DNA of 64,000 nt from Desmonostoc muscorum LEGE 12446 (GCF_015207005.2 NZ_JADEXS020000001.1:1922001-1986000), one strand, 5' to 3'; shown: positions 30,894 through 41,799, counted from the stretch's first letter. Notes: generated from the letters alone by a model not told the origin. Made by a program: numbers and translations.

Positions 30894-33725
30894 TTAAGCA
30901 GCAACAAAAATATCTGCATTAGTTAAGGCTAGTGCAGTATTAAGCGTAGCAAATTGAATTTTGGCGATCGCTCCTGTACCATCTTGATCGAAGAACAGAG
31001 CGCCAGTGCTTCGATCATACATGAATCTCTGACTACTTGTAGTGGCTGTTGAACCGATCGCAAATCGGCTAGCGGCGATCGCCGCACCAGCAACTAACCC
31101 GCCACCAAAACCAGCGGCAGAAACAACAATCGTATCATCAACAACCCTAAAATCAGTAATTCTATCAGTCCCTTCACTACGGGAATTGAAAGTAAAGCGA
31201 TCGCTCCCCGCGCCCCCTGTCAGTGTATCGTTACCAGTACCACCGATGAGGATGTCATTCCCATTACCACCAAGGAGAGTATCAACACCAGAGCCACCAT
31301 TGAGGGTATTATTGCCGCTATTACCAGTAATGACATTATTGAGACTGTTACCTGTACCATTAATTGCGGCTGTACCAGTCAAAGTCAGGTTTTCTAAGTT
31401 AGCGCCTAAAGTGTAACTAATAGAAGACTGGACAGTATCCGTACCTTCATTCAAGTTTTCTACAATTACATCTCCAGTGCTATCGATAACGTAAGTATCG
31501 TTACCAGCACCGCCACGCATTGTATCATTACCTCTACCACCATTGAGCGTATCATTGCTTACTGTTGATGTAGCAGGAAAGCTCAAGTTCAGCGACCAGT
31601 TCTTAAGTGTCCCTACACCTCCAACATATTTATCAGTAACTTCTAGTCTCCATGTACCATTAGGATTTTGATAATCAAAAGCTGATAGTAATCCCTGTGG
31701 TCGAAAAGTGCCAGTAAACGGAGCATTACCAGCCGTAATTGATGTTGTGGCTTCATCATCTAATACTGTGGAGGTGAAATTACTGAAAATACTCCCCACA
31801 CCTGTGAATAATGTCACACGAGTTCCTGTAGGACTAATCAGGAAAACATCGAGGTGAGAACTATATGTCTGGGTAATATTTAAGGTGACGTTGACATCGG
31901 CGATCGCACCACTTAAAGCACTGACTGTGAGATTAGAATTAATGGTAGATTCATCAGGGATATTGAGAGCAGATGTGTTACTGAACGTATAAGTTTGGTA
32001 GGTGAGCGGTATATCACCAATCAAAATATCATTGCCCCTACCACCAGATAAAACATTGGCAGCACTGTTACCAATAATAGTGTCATTGCCATCGCCACCA
32101 AAAGCATTTTCGATAGTAGTTCCTGAACTGATGGTTAATTTAGTTCCATTGAGGGTACTTGTAGAACCTGGAGTCAAATTTATGGTGGAGTTAGAAGTAA
32201 TCGCCGCCGCATTAATTGTATCGATACCAGAACTATCAGTCAGTGTAGTTGCGCCATAGATGCCATATTCATTGGTGTAGAAATAAGTATCATTGGCGGT
32301 ATCTGTATCCCCATATAAATGCAATTTCCAACTATTAAAAATGCCGGTATCTGTAGGGCCTAAATCCTTGATTCTGAGTGTCCAAGTACCAGCACTGCTT
32401 TCTCCCCAATGTTGCGTACTGGAGAGTTTAAATATAATATTATCTCCATCATCTTGCTTATTACCTGGACGGTTAATCAAACTGCTTATAGTTCCACTAG
32501 GAGAAATCAGTTCAACCACCAAATCACCCCGATAAGGATGAGTTAGATTGAGTTCTACTTCTACCCAATCAATTTCTAAACCCGCAGCAACGGTAAAAGA
32601 GCGACTAATTCCTGTTGTATTATTATCTGGAATAGCCAAGCCTAAATTACCAGAATTATAAGAAAGAGATTTCTCATTGTTAAATCGACTTTGTTTTTGC
32701 CAAGTCTCAGCTAAACGCACAGCAGCAAGAGCATCTACCAAGCCAAATCCATAGTCGTGGCTGACGTGTAAACCTCTTCCATTCCAGTTGTTAGCACCGT
32801 TATATTGCCAAATATATTTCCCCGCATAGTTATTAGGATCGTTGCGGCGAGCAGAATAGGCGAGAATTTCTTGGATATCTCGATAACCTAAATTGGGATT
32901 GGCTTCCAATATCAAGGCGACTACCCCAGAAACTTGAGGAGCAGCAATTGAAGTGCCAGTCAAACGAGTATAGTCTGTAGAACTATAGCCAGCAGATCCG
33001 AGGCGATCTGTAGTGAGAAGGCCGACACCACCATATGATTCACCAAAGGCAGAAACTAGAATCGAAGCACCAGGAGTACTGTAATAAGTTGCCCAGCCAT
33101 ACTCAAGATCAATTGCAGCTACTGTAATGACGTGACGAGAATTTTGAAAGTTGTGATAGTTGGTATTATCGCCTGCTCCACGACCATCTCCGGCAGCAAA
33201 GATAATCGCAGTTCCTAATCCATTACGTCCATTAGTAACAGCATTAGTAAGTGCTTGCCCTGCTTGTGGGAAAGTATAAAAATTATCGTCAAATCTCTGA
33301 AAACTCCAGCCATTGTTGACAACATCGAAACTCGCAGCACGCGACAGAGCATCAATCACATTAGCCAAAGAACCAGGAACAGCTCTAATACCTGCAATCT
33401 TGGCATTATAAGCCACACCCACAGTACCAACACCATTCGCTTCAGCAGCAATAATACCTGCTACTGCTGTCCCGTTATTATCATTAGCCAGAACTGGTAA
33501 AGGATCAGAATCTTGGCCGATAATGTCATAATCTCTCGTTTTGTCGTAATTATTATCCAAATCGTAGTGGTTATAGTCAACTCCATCGTCAATCACACCA
33601 ACTAAAACACCACGTCCTGTATAGTCGTCCCACACATTCACTACATTGAGATCAAGACCACGACGGCCATATGTGTACTGGTAGAGATAGATTTGATTCT
33701 CAAGCTCAGAAGGGAAAGTAGGCAT
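30894..33725 (-). CDS. S8 (subtilisin/kexin-like) peptidase with two P-domains and RTX repeats; catalytic His replaced
   Basis: A 943-residue secreted-type protein. Residues ~20-340 are the S8 domain: Asp motif GVIDDGVDYNH and Ser motif LTGTSIAAPQVSG are present, but the His motif reads NDNNGTAVAGI, with Asn at the catalytic His. Two proprotein-convertase P-like domains follow (HPYRGDLVVELISPSGT; SSHLDVFLISPTGTRV), then calcium-binding GGxGNDxx repeats (GGRGNDTMRGGAGNDTYV and GGNGNDILIGGTGNDTLTGG) and a type I secretion-like tail. ATG 33725 is chosen with AGAG upstream. Activity is doubtful unless a nearby residue compensates; a calcium-binding surface role is possible. Confidence 0.88.
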   Translation of the reverse strand: MPTFPSELENQIYLYQYTYGRRGLDLNVVNVWDDYTGRGVLVGVIDDGVDYNHYDLDNNYDKTRDYDIIGQDSDPLPVLANDNNGTAVAGIIAAEANGVGTVGVAYNAKIAGIRAVPGSLANVIDALSRAASFDVVNNGWSFQRFDDNFYTFPQAGQALTNAVTNGRNGLGTAIIFAAGDGRGAGDNTNYHNFQNSRHVITVAAIDLEYGWATYYSTPGASILVSAFGESYGGVGLLTTDRLGSAGYSSTDYTRLTGTSIAAPQVSGVVALILEANPNLGYRDIQEILAYSARRNDPNNYAGKYIWQYNGANNWNGRGLHVSHDYGFGLVDALAAVRLAETWQKQSRFNNEKSLSYNSGNLGLAIPDNNTTGISRSFTVAAGLEIDWVEVELNLTHPYRGDLVVELISPSGTISSLINRPGNKQDDGDNIIFKLSSTQHWGESSAGTWTLRIKDLGPTDTGIFNSWKLHLYGDTDTANDTYFYTNEYGIYGATTLTDSSGIDTINAAAITSNSTINLTPGSTSTLNGTKLTISSGTTIENAFGGDGNDTIIGNSAANVLSGGRGNDILIGDIPLTYQTYTFSNTSALNIPDESTINSNLTVSALSGAIADVNVTLNITQTYSSHLDVFLISPTGTRVTLFTGVGSIFSNFTSTVLDDEATTSITAGNAPFTGTFRPQGLLSAFDYQNPNGTWRLEVTDKYVGGVGTLKNWSLNLSFPATSTVSNDTLNGGRGNDTMRGGAGNDTYVIDSTGDVIVENLNEGTDTVQSSISYTLGANLENLTLTGTAAINGTGNSLNNVITGNSGNNTLNGGSGVDTLLGGNGNDILIGGTGNDTLTGGAGSDRFTFNSRSEGTDRITDFRVVDDTIVVSAAGFGGGLVAGAAIAASRFAIGSTATTSSQRFMYDRSTGALFFDQDGTGAIAKIQFATLNTALALTNADIFVAA

Positions 33726-34053
33726 AAGTTTCTCTCTTGTATTATGCGAATATTTCAATGCCAGTAAATAGCCTGATGATCTGAAAATGCTGGATGTTTA
33801 CTCTGACTTTATGAAAATTTTTGATACTTAAAATCTTTAGCAATTCACAGAGTAAATAAAACACAGAAATTAGTCCTTCAGCTTTTATGCAAACTTAGAT
33901 GCAACTTTCAGTATCGATATCAGCATAATTGTGTATGTAAAATTGCATAAAAGTGTATTGCCTTTTGCACTCATCTATGCAACGTTGCAATTGCTCACCC
34001 CAAGCTTCAGACTAGATATCAGTTGCTACAACTGACACGCAAGAGAAAAATTT
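33726..34053. promoter_or_regulatory. Divergent promoter region between peptidase and exoprotein genes
   Basis: About 330 AT-rich bases between two genes starting in opposite directions, so both promoters must lie here. TGCAAC/TGCAAA-type elements recur (near 33890, 33965 and 33980: GCAACGTTGCA is a perfect palindrome at about 33978-33988). The palindrome is a possible operator. Nothing else is recognised. Confidence 0.4.
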
Positions 34054-37000
34054 ATGATCCAGCAATCTAATTGCAATTGGTGGTGGCGTTTAGGACTATT
34101 GCTCAGTTTGACTGTCACAACAAACGCCAAAGCCTTAGCTCAAGTCACAGCCGACGAAACATTAGGAACACAAGTTATAGATATTGGTTTAAATTCTTTT
34201 ATTTTGGATGGAACAACAGTCGGTAACACCAACTTATTCCACAGTTTTAGCAATTTTAATGTTCCTAATAGTGGTGCAGCAATTTTTATCAATGAACCCA
34301 ATATCGCCAATATCTTTGCACGAGTAACTGGTGGAACACCCTCTGATATTCAAGGATTGATTAGCGCTCAAGGTAGTGCTAATTTATTTTTGATGAATCC
34401 CAATGGAATTATTTTTGGCAGAAATGCTCAATTAAATATTGGTGGTTCCTTGGTAGCGACTACAGCTAACACAATTCAATTTCCTGGAGCTGCTGAGTTT
34501 TCTTTAAGTTCACCAGTTGCACCAGAAAACACATTACTCAGTGTTAATCCTAGTGCATTTTTATTTAATCAAATTGCGAAGCAAGGTGCGAACTCGATTG
34601 AAAATCGGGCAAGTTTATTCGTTCCTACTGGTAAAAGTTTAATACTGCTTGGTGGTCTTGTTGCACCTACCTCTGAATCTAGTGGGCAAATCTTCATGGA
34701 TGGTGGAACAGTTAGAGCTTTCGGTGGTAGGGTAGAATTTGGTGGATTAACAGCACCAGGAACAGTAGGACTCAATTTTGATGCTAATAATCTACGCCTG
34801 AGTTTTCCTGATGGTGTAACAAAAGCAGATATTTCATTGGTGAATCAATCTTCTGCTATAGCTGTTGGAGCCAATGATGGCGATATTGTAGTTAATGCCA
34901 ACGATTTTAATTTACTAAATTCCAGTAATTTGTATACAGGTATAGTTGTTAATCAAAGAATTCCATCAGTCCAAGCAGGTGATATCTCAATCAATGCAAC
35001 TGGAATTGTAACTATAGCTGACCAAAGTCATATAGGGAATGTTGCTCTAGAACCTGGAAATACTGGAAATATCAATGTTGTTGCTGAATCGCTGAAAATA
35101 ATCGATGGTGGTGAAATTCGGGCAACTGCCACGCAGGGTAATTCAGGTGTTGTTAACATCAAAGTTAACGATACAATTTCTCTATCAGGAAGAGGTGGAA
35201 CTCTTCCTGATGGAAGTTTGAGTCCTAGTGCGATTACAAGTAATGTGTCTCCTTCGTCGGCAAATCTTTCAGTAACAACTAGTGGAAGAAGCGGTGGCAT
35301 TAATATTCAATCACAAAATCTTTTACTGACAGATGAGGCTTTGATCAGTGCAACCAATTTGTTAGCAGATGATTCTGGATATATTAAAATTCAAGCTGAT
35401 AATTCAATTAGTTTAAACGATTCAGCAGCTATCTTTTCAAGTGCTTATGGAAAAGGAAATGCAGGTAATTTATCAATTATTACCAATCATTTGATTCTAG
35501 AAAATAGTTCTCAGCTATCAACTAATACCTTTGGCAGTGGTAATGCCGGGAATATTAATATTGCAGCCAGAGATATTAGTATAGATAATTCTTTTATAAT
35601 TGCATCTGCACTTTCTCTTCCAGGAGTTATTTCTAATGTTGGTAATGCTGGGAATGTAAATATTCAAACTGGGAAGATTAGTTTAACAAATTCTGGATCT
35701 ATATCTTCTGTTTCTGGAGAACCAGAACCCGGTGAAATAATTGGACGTGGTGGAAACATCAATATTACAGCTACTGATTCAATAGAAATCGATTCTCAAG
35801 GTTCAACAGATATCCTTACTGGTATTGTGGCTAGAACTTTTAGCAGTAGCCGTGCTGGTGATATAAAACTAGAAACTAAAAATCTCCTTGTAAAGAATGG
35901 CGGTTCTATCAGAGCAGAAGCAGGTAACAATTTAGGAGGCAATGCAGGTAATATTACTATCAATGCATCGGATTATGTTGATTTGATTAGTTCAAACCGT
36001 AATTTTCCTAGCTTGCTTATTACAGGAGTTTACCCTTTCAGAGAAAATATAGTTCCTGTAGGCAATGGCGGTGATATAACAATTAATACTAAACGTTTGC
36101 AGTTAACAAACGGAGCTATAAGCGCTGCAACTTTTGGCAAGGGGAATGGTGGTGATATCTCTATTTTCAGCAATGAGGGGGTTATTGTTGACAACAGTAC
36201 AATTAATAGTCGCGTAGGAGTCGGCGGAGTCGGGAATGCTGGAGATATTCAAATTCAAACACGAAGGCTGACTTTAACTAACGGTGGTCAAATTGATGCT
36301 CTAATTTCTGAAGCAGAGAGGGGTTTACCTGCTGGACAAGGTAGAGGTGGAAATATTCGCATAGATGCTGCTGATGCAGTGACTATATCAGGAACAAATA
36401 CAGATGGATTTTACAGCTTAATATCAACTGAAACCCAATGGGGAGCGTTTGGTCAAGGGGGAGATATTATAATTAATACAGATTATTTCCTTGTAGCAAA
36501 CGAAGGCGGTGTATCTGCATTAACAGACAATTCTAGTAACGGAGGTAATATTACAATTAATGCTCGTGTATTTGAAGCATCTAATGGTGGAGTTATAATT
36601 ACAGGAACTCTCGGTAGTGGTAAATCTGGTGATATTACTATCAATGCCACAGACAGGATCGCTATTTCTACAAATTTAGATAGTGTGACTGGCTTATTTG
36701 CAGGTACTAACTCTACTGGAAACGGTGGAAAAATATCTATATCTACAACTAACTTTAATTTATTTACAAATGATTTAAACTTGCCTAATAATCTCGCTGT
36801 AGTTTCTACACGCAGTCTGGGACAAGGTATTGCAGGCGATATCAATATTACTGCAAAGGAAAATTTCAATGCGAGTAATGGTGTTATCAGCGCCCGATCT
36901 GAACAAGCAGGCGGTGGCAATATTGATGTCACTGCGAGAAATATTAACCTGCGAAATAACAGCGATATCCGCACTGATTTATCTAGTGGTAGCAGTAGAG

Positions 37001-37056
37001 GCGGTAATATTTTCCTCACCGCAGATACTATCATCGCTTTAGAAGATAGCGACATT
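34054..37056 (+). CDS. Filamentous haemagglutinin/TPS-domain exoprotein, 5' part (split by intron)
   Basis: The first 1001 residues of a large two-partner-secretion type exoprotein. A signal peptide (WWWRLGLLLSLTVTTNAKALA) is followed by the TPS domain: NLFHSFSNFNVPNSGAAIFI, GLISAQGSANLFLMNPNGII and FGRNAQLNIGGSLVATTAN contain the NxxNPNGI/L motifs. The rest is a long beta helix with repeated GNAGNINI/GGDITIN blocks. The frame breaks at DSDI (37056), where a group II intron is inserted in antisense, and resumes at 39251. Without the intron the gene would be 1165 residues in one frame. A TpsB/FhaC transporter is not in the window. Confidence 0.88.
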
Positions 37057-37099
37057 GGTTGAGTCGATGGGGGATATTATTCCCCGCACCTCTCAGTTA

Positions 37100-37133
37100 G
37101 ATCCGTGCGTACCCGTTTCCGTGTACACGGCTC
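37100..37133 (-). ncRNA. Group II intron domain V
   Basis: A 34-nt hairpin characteristic of the catalytic domain V, with GAGCCGT at its 5' end and ACGGATC at its 3' end on the minus strand. The usual catalytic triad AGC is present in GAGCCGT. It lies 18 bases after the end of the maturase frame, as expected. This supports an RNA capable of self-splicing on transcripts made from the minus strand. Confidence 0.8.
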
Positions 37134-37150
37134 CCGATGTTCTCAGCTTC

Positions 37151-38692
37151 TCAGCTTTCGCTTTTGCTCATGTGCTTGTAATCGTGGCAACTCTCGTGAA
37201 TTGCTTCCAGATTATTTTTCTTCCAGTTGGCGTGATTTTCGTCGATGTGATGCAGATGAATCCGTTCCTCATCGATGAACTTTAAGCCGCAAGAGGCACA
37301 TCTATGGTTTTGCTTCTTAAGAGCAAAAGAAGTTTCGCCGTCATAGAGCTTACTTTTGCGTTCGCTCCAGTAGGCTGTATCTCCGTCATAGGGGGATTTT
37401 GTTCCTTTAACCATGACGTGGCTACTTTCGGAGTAGGAAACTGCTGGGAATGCTTTGTCTAGTAATTTCTTGCTAGCGTAGCGATTTTTCTTGGCTTCCT
37501 TGTTGAATACCGTATAAGCTCTTTTTTTGATGTGGTATAACGAGTTTCTAGACCCGTCCATCTTGCAGAACTTATGGTAATTTCTCCAACCTCTTACTAC
37601 CGGGGCTAATTTCTCAGCCTTTGTGGTAGCACCATAATTCGAGTTGTTGACGATGTGTTTTACTTTCTTACGGAATGCTTTGAAGTTGTCCACTGAGGGA
37701 ATGCTTCTAAACTTTCCGTTTTTCTGGACTTTAAAGTGCCAGCCGAGGAAATCAAACCCATCTGTCGCGGCGGTAACTTTGGTTTTCTTTTGGCTTACAT
37801 TCATTCCGCGTTTGCGGAGGAACTCGCTGATTTTCTCAAGTATCTCTATCGCATTATCTTCGGGTCGGAGTATAATAACCATGTCATCCGCGTATCGGAT
37901 TGATGGCTCGTTGATTTGCCCGTTGGCTCTGTATCTGTGGATACTTTCAACCCCGTTGAGTGCGATGTTTGCTAATAGTGGGCTGACTACTCCCCCTTGA
38001 GGTGTACCCTGTTCGGGGAATTCTGGGTTTACTCCTGCCTTGAGGCATCGGTATATTCCGAGTTTTAAGCCTTTGGGGGCGATGAGTTCGTCCATTATTG
38101 CTGAGTGGTTAATCCTATCGAAGCATTTTTCGATATCGAGTTCTATAACTCGTTTCTCTGTTCCATTGCAGGAAGAGCGTAGGTTATTGTAGATGTACCG
38201 TTGTGCATCGTGAGCAGAGCGCCCTGTTCTGAACCCGTAGCTCCTGGCGTGGAAAGTGGCTTCGTGTGCTGGTTCTAGTGCATATTTTGCAAGGCATTGC
38301 CAAGCTCTATCCGCTATGGTTGGTATTTTAAGCATTCTGGTAGTCCCGTCCTTTTTGGGGATGGGGATTTCCCTTAGTCCTTGATGCTTCCAATTTCCAC
38401 TATTCATTTTCAGTAATTCTTCAAGGTTGAAGCGTTCCTCAAATGACAGGGATTTCTTACCATCAATACCCGCCGTTTTTTTACCAGCGTTTAGCTGAGA
38501 TACAAGTCTAATTGCAAGAAATCGAGCCGAGGTGGATTTAAAAATAAGCTTTTGGAGAAACCTAGCTTTCCGTTTGTCTCCAACTTGAACCGCTTTAAAT
38601 ACGCGCTTTTGAAGGCGGAAAAGATTTCGGCGGAATTTCTTCCACGGTAAGGCTTTCCAAGATTCACTAGTATGTCTACTGTGTCTAATCAT
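37151..38692 (-). CDS. ltrA-like maturase: Group II intron reverse transcriptase/maturase with HNH endonuclease
   Basis: A 513-residue intron-encoded protein. RT blocks: REIPIPKKDGTTRMLKIPTI, RSYGFRTGRSAHDAQRYI, VIELDIEKCFDRINH, TPQGGVVSPLLANI and the active site IRYADDMVII (YADD). Domain X/maturase follows (FDFLGWHFKVQ, GWRNYHKFCKM), and the C-terminus is an HNH nuclease (CASCGLKFIDEERIHLHHID...HESCHDYKH). All active-site residues are intact, so retromobility is plausible. It lies in the antisense direction of the host gene. Confidence 0.93.
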   Translation of the reverse strand: MIRHSRHTSESWKALPWKKFRRNLFRLQKRVFKAVQVGDKRKARFLQKLIFKSTSARFLAIRLVSQLNAGKKTAGIDGKKSLSFEERFNLEELLKMNSGNWKHQGLREIPIPKKDGTTRMLKIPTIADRAWQCLAKYALEPAHEATFHARSYGFRTGRSAHDAQRYIYNNLRSSCNGTEKRVIELDIEKCFDRINHSAIMDELIAPKGLKLGIYRCLKAGVNPEFPEQGTPQGGVVSPLLANIALNGVESIHRYRANGQINEPSIRYADDMVIILRPEDNAIEILEKISEFLRKRGMNVSQKKTKVTAATDGFDFLGWHFKVQKNGKFRSIPSVDNFKAFRKKVKHIVNNSNYGATTKAEKLAPVVRGWRNYHKFCKMDGSRNSLYHIKKRAYTVFNKEAKKNRYASKKLLDKAFPAVSYSESSHVMVKGTKSPYDGDTAYWSERKSKLYDGETSFALKKQNHRCASCGLKFIDEERIHLHHIDENHANWKKNNLEAIHESCHDYKHMSKSES

Positions 38693-39250
38693 TTTCTCTT
38701 CTAGAGTTTGTATTTTCTGAACACCTCAGACCAATTACGGTCTGTCCTACCCGAATTGTGAGAGTTCCGCTTCTCGTCTAGCCTACTTGGGGAACGAAAG
38801 CCCCAGGACTCACAAATCGTTTTTATTCGTTCCCTCGGAGAGATTGATTGTTCCGTTAGATGTAGCCAATTTGACCGTTGGATTCCCTAGACTCTTGCCG
38901 TTATTGGCGATATTACGGCGGGAATTGGCTCCAACGAAGTCAGGGATTTTAGTGTTGCGCCCTGCTCTACGATGGGTCACTTTTTGAGGCTCTGTTTCAT
39001 CATAGGAACTCCCTATTAGCGCCAGTGTCAACCCGCAACGGTCGTCTGATTGCGCCCTGTTCCCAGCTTCACTCTACAAGAACCGAGCTTGTTCGGTGTG
39101 GGCAGATAAGGAGTCAATTCTGAGTCTGAATGGCAAGGCTTACACTTGCATCTGACCGAGAGTTCAGCCTTTAGTGACAGTAATCTGCTGTCGGGCTGGC
39201 TTAGTTATGTGCGGACTGACTACCGTGATTCACTAAGCAACGAATCGCAC
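38693..39250 (-). ncRNA. Group II intron ribozyme domains I-III (5' part)
   Basis: The 558 bases from the GTGCG 5' end to the maturase start must contain domains I-III and the beginning of IV. No protein frame is supported here; apparent plus-strand frames in this region are readings of the ribozyme. I did not attempt to fold it. Confidence 0.6.
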
Positions 39251-39745
39251 CTCGCCTTCGCACCAGAGGGACAAGGTGGAGATATTACATTTAACACCAG
39301 CGCTGTATTTAGTGATTCTCTATTTGACCCCAGACAAACATTAACTGATAGAAATAGCTTTCAGTTACTAAATAATAATGGTAGCTCTGATATTAATGCC
39401 AGTGGTGCAATCTCTGGAAATATTATTGGTGTACCTGATATTAGTTTTATCCAAAACAGCCTCACAGAATTACAAAACAATCCCATTGATACTAATGCAC
39501 TGATTGCTAATAGTTGCATTGCCCGCAGTCCCAAGCAAGAAGGGACTTTTATAATTACAGGAACTGGCGGTTTACCTCATCGTCCTGGTGAAGCTGCGGC
39601 TTCTAGTTATCCTACAGGTGATGTGCAGAATGTTACGAATAATAGTGCAACCAGTTCCTGGAAAAAAGGCGACCCCATTGTGGAACCCGAAGGGGTGTAT
39701 CGACTAGCGAATGGGGATTTAGTCATGAGTCGTGAGTGTCGTTAA
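39251..39745 (+). pseudogene. Filamentous haemagglutinin-type exoprotein, 3' part
   Basis: The last ~164 residues of the exoprotein begun at 34054. LAFAPEGQGGDITFNTSAVF joins the beta-helix, followed by DISFIQNSLTELQNNPIDTN and the conserved cyanobacterial C-terminal block ALIANSCIARSPKQEGTFII. The tail ends EPEGVYRLANGDLVMSRECR. A longer plus-strand frame to 39146 is intron sequence and is excluded. It is cut off from its start by the antisense intron, so it is not translated as part of the protein unless the intron is lost from DNA. Confidence 0.8.
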
Positions 39746-39845
39746 TTTTGTTTATGGGAATGGAGTTGTTGCATCAATAAAGTATACACGGATTAGTTTC
39801 GATATAATAATGACTCATTCTTTGTTTTGCTAACTGGAGAAATTA

Positions 39846-41048
39846 ATGGGTCGCGCCAAAAAGGTTGTTCTGGCATATTCTGGCGGAGTGGATACCTCTG
39901 TTTGCATCCCCTATCTGAAGCAGGAGTGGGGTGTGGAAGAGGTGATTACCCTAGCAGCAGATTTAGGTCAGGGAGATGAATTAGAGCCAGTCCGAGAAAA
40001 AGCTCTGAAATCGGGTGCAAGTGAATCCCTAGTAGCGGATGTTAAAGACAGTTTTGTTAAAGATTACGCCTTTGGAGCAATTCAAGCTAACGCCCTTTAT
40101 GAAAATCGTTATCCTCTAGGAACCGCCCTTGCTCGTCCGCTGATTGCCAAGGTATTAGTAGAAACAGCCGAAAAATATGGTGCTGATGCGATCGCTCACG
40201 GTTGTACTGGCAAAGGTAACGATCAAGTCCGCTTTGATGTCTCTGTTACCGCCCTCAACCCCAATCTAAAGATCCTCGCACCAGCCAGAGAATGGGGAAT
40301 GAGTCGTGAAGAAACCATCGCCTATGGTGAAAAGTTTGGCATTCCCTCACCAGTCAAAAAATCTTCTCCCTACAGCATTGATAAAAATTTGCTCGGTCGT
40401 AGCATTGAAGCTGGTTTACTCGAAGATCCCTCCTTTGAGCCACCAGAAGAAATCTATGAAATGACCAAAGCGATCGCCAACACCCCCAATGAACCAGAAT
40501 ACATCGAAATTGGTTTCTATCGTGGTATTCCCAACACCCTCAATGGTGTAGCCAAAAAGCCAGTTGAGCTAATTGAACAACTCAATCAACTTGTAGGAAA
40601 TCACGGTGTTGGGCGGATTGATATGATCGAAAACCGTCTAGTGGGCATAAAATCGCGGGAGATTTACGAATCACCCGCGATGTTAGTCCTAATTCAGGCA
40701 CATAGGGATCTGGAAAGTTTGACTTTGACAGCAGATGTCACCCATTACAAGCGTGGGATTGAAGAAACCTATAGCCAAATCGTTTACAACGGTCTTTGGT
40801 ACAGTCCACTCAAAGCTGCACTTGATGCCTTTATTCAAAAGACACAAGAGCAAGTGTCTGGAACTGTGCGAGTTAAGTTGTTTAAGGGTAGCGCCACCAT
40901 CGTTGGACGTTCGAGCGACAATTCCCTTTACACTCCCGATTTGGCAACTTACGGAGCCGATGACCAATTCGACCACAAAGCGGCTGAAGGCTTTATCTAC
41001 GTTTGGGGACTACCAACTCGCATTTGGTCACAGTTAACTAGGGGTTAG
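39846..41048 (+). CDS. argG: Argininosuccinate synthase
   Basis: Condenses citrulline and aspartate using ATP in arginine synthesis; in heterocystous cyanobacteria this also feeds cyanophycin. The 400-residue product is full length. The N-type ATP pyrophosphatase loop [17 protein letters not shown] is at the N-terminus. Substrate blocks [32 protein letters not shown] and [17 protein letters not shown] follow. The start is ATG after TGGAGAAATT (GGAG site). Monocistronic; convergent with dedA. Confidence 0.97.
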   Translation: MGRAKKVVLAYSGGVDTSVCIPYLKQEWGVEEVITLAADLGQGDELEPVREKALKSGASESLVADVKDSFVKDYAFGAIQANALYENRYPLGTALARPLIAKVLVETAEKYGADAIAHGCTGKGNDQVRFDVSVTALNPNLKILAPAREWGMSREETIAYGEKFGIPSPVKKSSPYSIDKNLLGRSIEAGLLEDPSFEPPEEIYEMTKAIANTPNEPEYIEIGFYRGIPNTLNGVAKKPVELIEQLNQLVGNHGVGRIDMIENRLVGIKSREIYESPAMLVLIQAHRDLESLTLTADVTHYKRGIEETYSQIVYNGLWYSPLKAALDAFIQKTQEQVSGTVRVKLFKGSATIVGRSSDNSLYTPDLATYGADDQFDHKAAEGFIYVWGLPTRIWSQLTRG

Positions 41049-41166
41049 GAAAATGAGGGGGATGAGGGGGATGAGGGGGATGAGGAAGAATAATAATTTT
41101 TCGGTTGCTACCTCATCTCCCCTTACTCCCTCATCTCCCCCTACTCCCTCATCTCCCCCTACTCCC
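41049..41166. repeat. Complementary purine/pyrimidine repeat arrays
   Basis: Tandem GATGAGGGG units (41053-41087) are followed after about 25 bases by CTCATCTCCCC/CTACTCCCT units (41108-41165), the complement of the first array. The pair can form a long hairpin between the convergent argG and dedA genes and may serve as their terminator. Confidence 0.7.
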
Positions 41167-41799
41167 TCACTCCTCACTCCCCACTTCTTTAACTTGACGA
41201 GACTCCAGCCATATTGGCACGAAAATTAAAGCAGCCAGGATCAGTAATGCTGCGATCGCAAATTGACCCACCCAAGCAATCAATTGCTCTAGGGGGATAA
41301 TTTTGCCAGCAAAGAAAGCCAATGTCACCATCAAACTAGCCCAAGCAACTGCTCCTAAGAAGTTGTATAAAAAGAATTTTCTAAAAGGCATTTCGGCTAT
41401 ACCAGCTAGTGGTGCAGCAAAAACCCGCAGCAATGCTAAAAAACGTCCAACAAATACTGCTTTTGCACTATTTTGAGTAAATTGCTCTTTAATGCTCAAT
41501 AGTCGCACTTCGGAAATCCGAAATATGCTACCAACTTTTACCAGGAAAGGCCAACCGCTAAGCCTACCAACCCAATAGCCACAAACTCCCCCAATGACAG
41601 CACCCATAATTGCGTCACCGAGAACCAGCCAGAAATTTAGTTCATCGCTACCAGCTAAAAATCCGCCCACTAAGGTCACGGTTTCACCGGGAACAGGAAT
41701 GCCTAAATTTTCTAGCAAAATTCCCAAAAAAATTGCCCAATACCCGTAGTTGTGGGCGACTTCCTGGATGTTTTCTAGTGAAATCAGCTCTAAAGACAT
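41167..41799 (-). CDS. DedA family membrane protein
   Basis: A 210-residue polytopic protein of the DedA/VTT family, members of which act as flippases for undecaprenyl phosphate or phospholipids. Seen blocks are NLGIPVPGETVTLVGGFLAG (about residues 32-50), YWVGRLSGWPFLVK and VFVGRFLALLRVFAAPLAGIAEMPFRKFFLYNFLGA, with the conserved F..R..P.LR..A motif. Full length. Function in lipid trafficking is inferred from the family. Confidence 0.9.
   Translation of the reverse strand: MSLELISLENIQEVAHNYGYWAIFLGILLENLGIPVPGETVTLVGGFLAGSDELNFWLVLGDAIMGAVIGGVCGYWVGRLSGWPFLVKVGSIFRISEVRLLSIKEQFTQNSAKAVFVGRFLALLRVFAAPLAGIAEMPFRKFFLYNFLGAVAWASLMVTLAFFAGKIIPLEQLIAWVGQFAIAALLILAALIFVPIWLESRQVKEVGSEE

Larger units (their letters stand above)
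37057..39250 (-). mobile_element. Group II intron, inserted antisense in the exoprotein gene
   Basis: On the minus strand the element starts GTGCGATTCG (matches the GUGYG 5' consensus) at 39250 and ends at about 37057. Domain V is visible at 37100-37133: GAGCCGTGTACACGG, then GAAA-like tip, then CGCACGGATC. Domain VI follows to ...CGACTCAACC. The maturase frame lies in domain IV and domains I-III in 38693-39250. The boundaries were set so that the interrupted host frame rejoins exactly (DSDI + LAFAPEGQGG); the 3' base may be off by one or two. Confidence 0.85.

Noticed and set aside
36483..37055. Long minus-strand frame inside the exoprotein gene
   Set aside because: Shadow of the repetitive beta-helix coding sequence; Pro/Ile-rich translation without protein character.
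39146..39250. Plus-strand extension of the exoprotein 3' frame
   Set aside because: This stretch is the 5' end of the group II intron (antisense), starting GTGCG on the minus strand.
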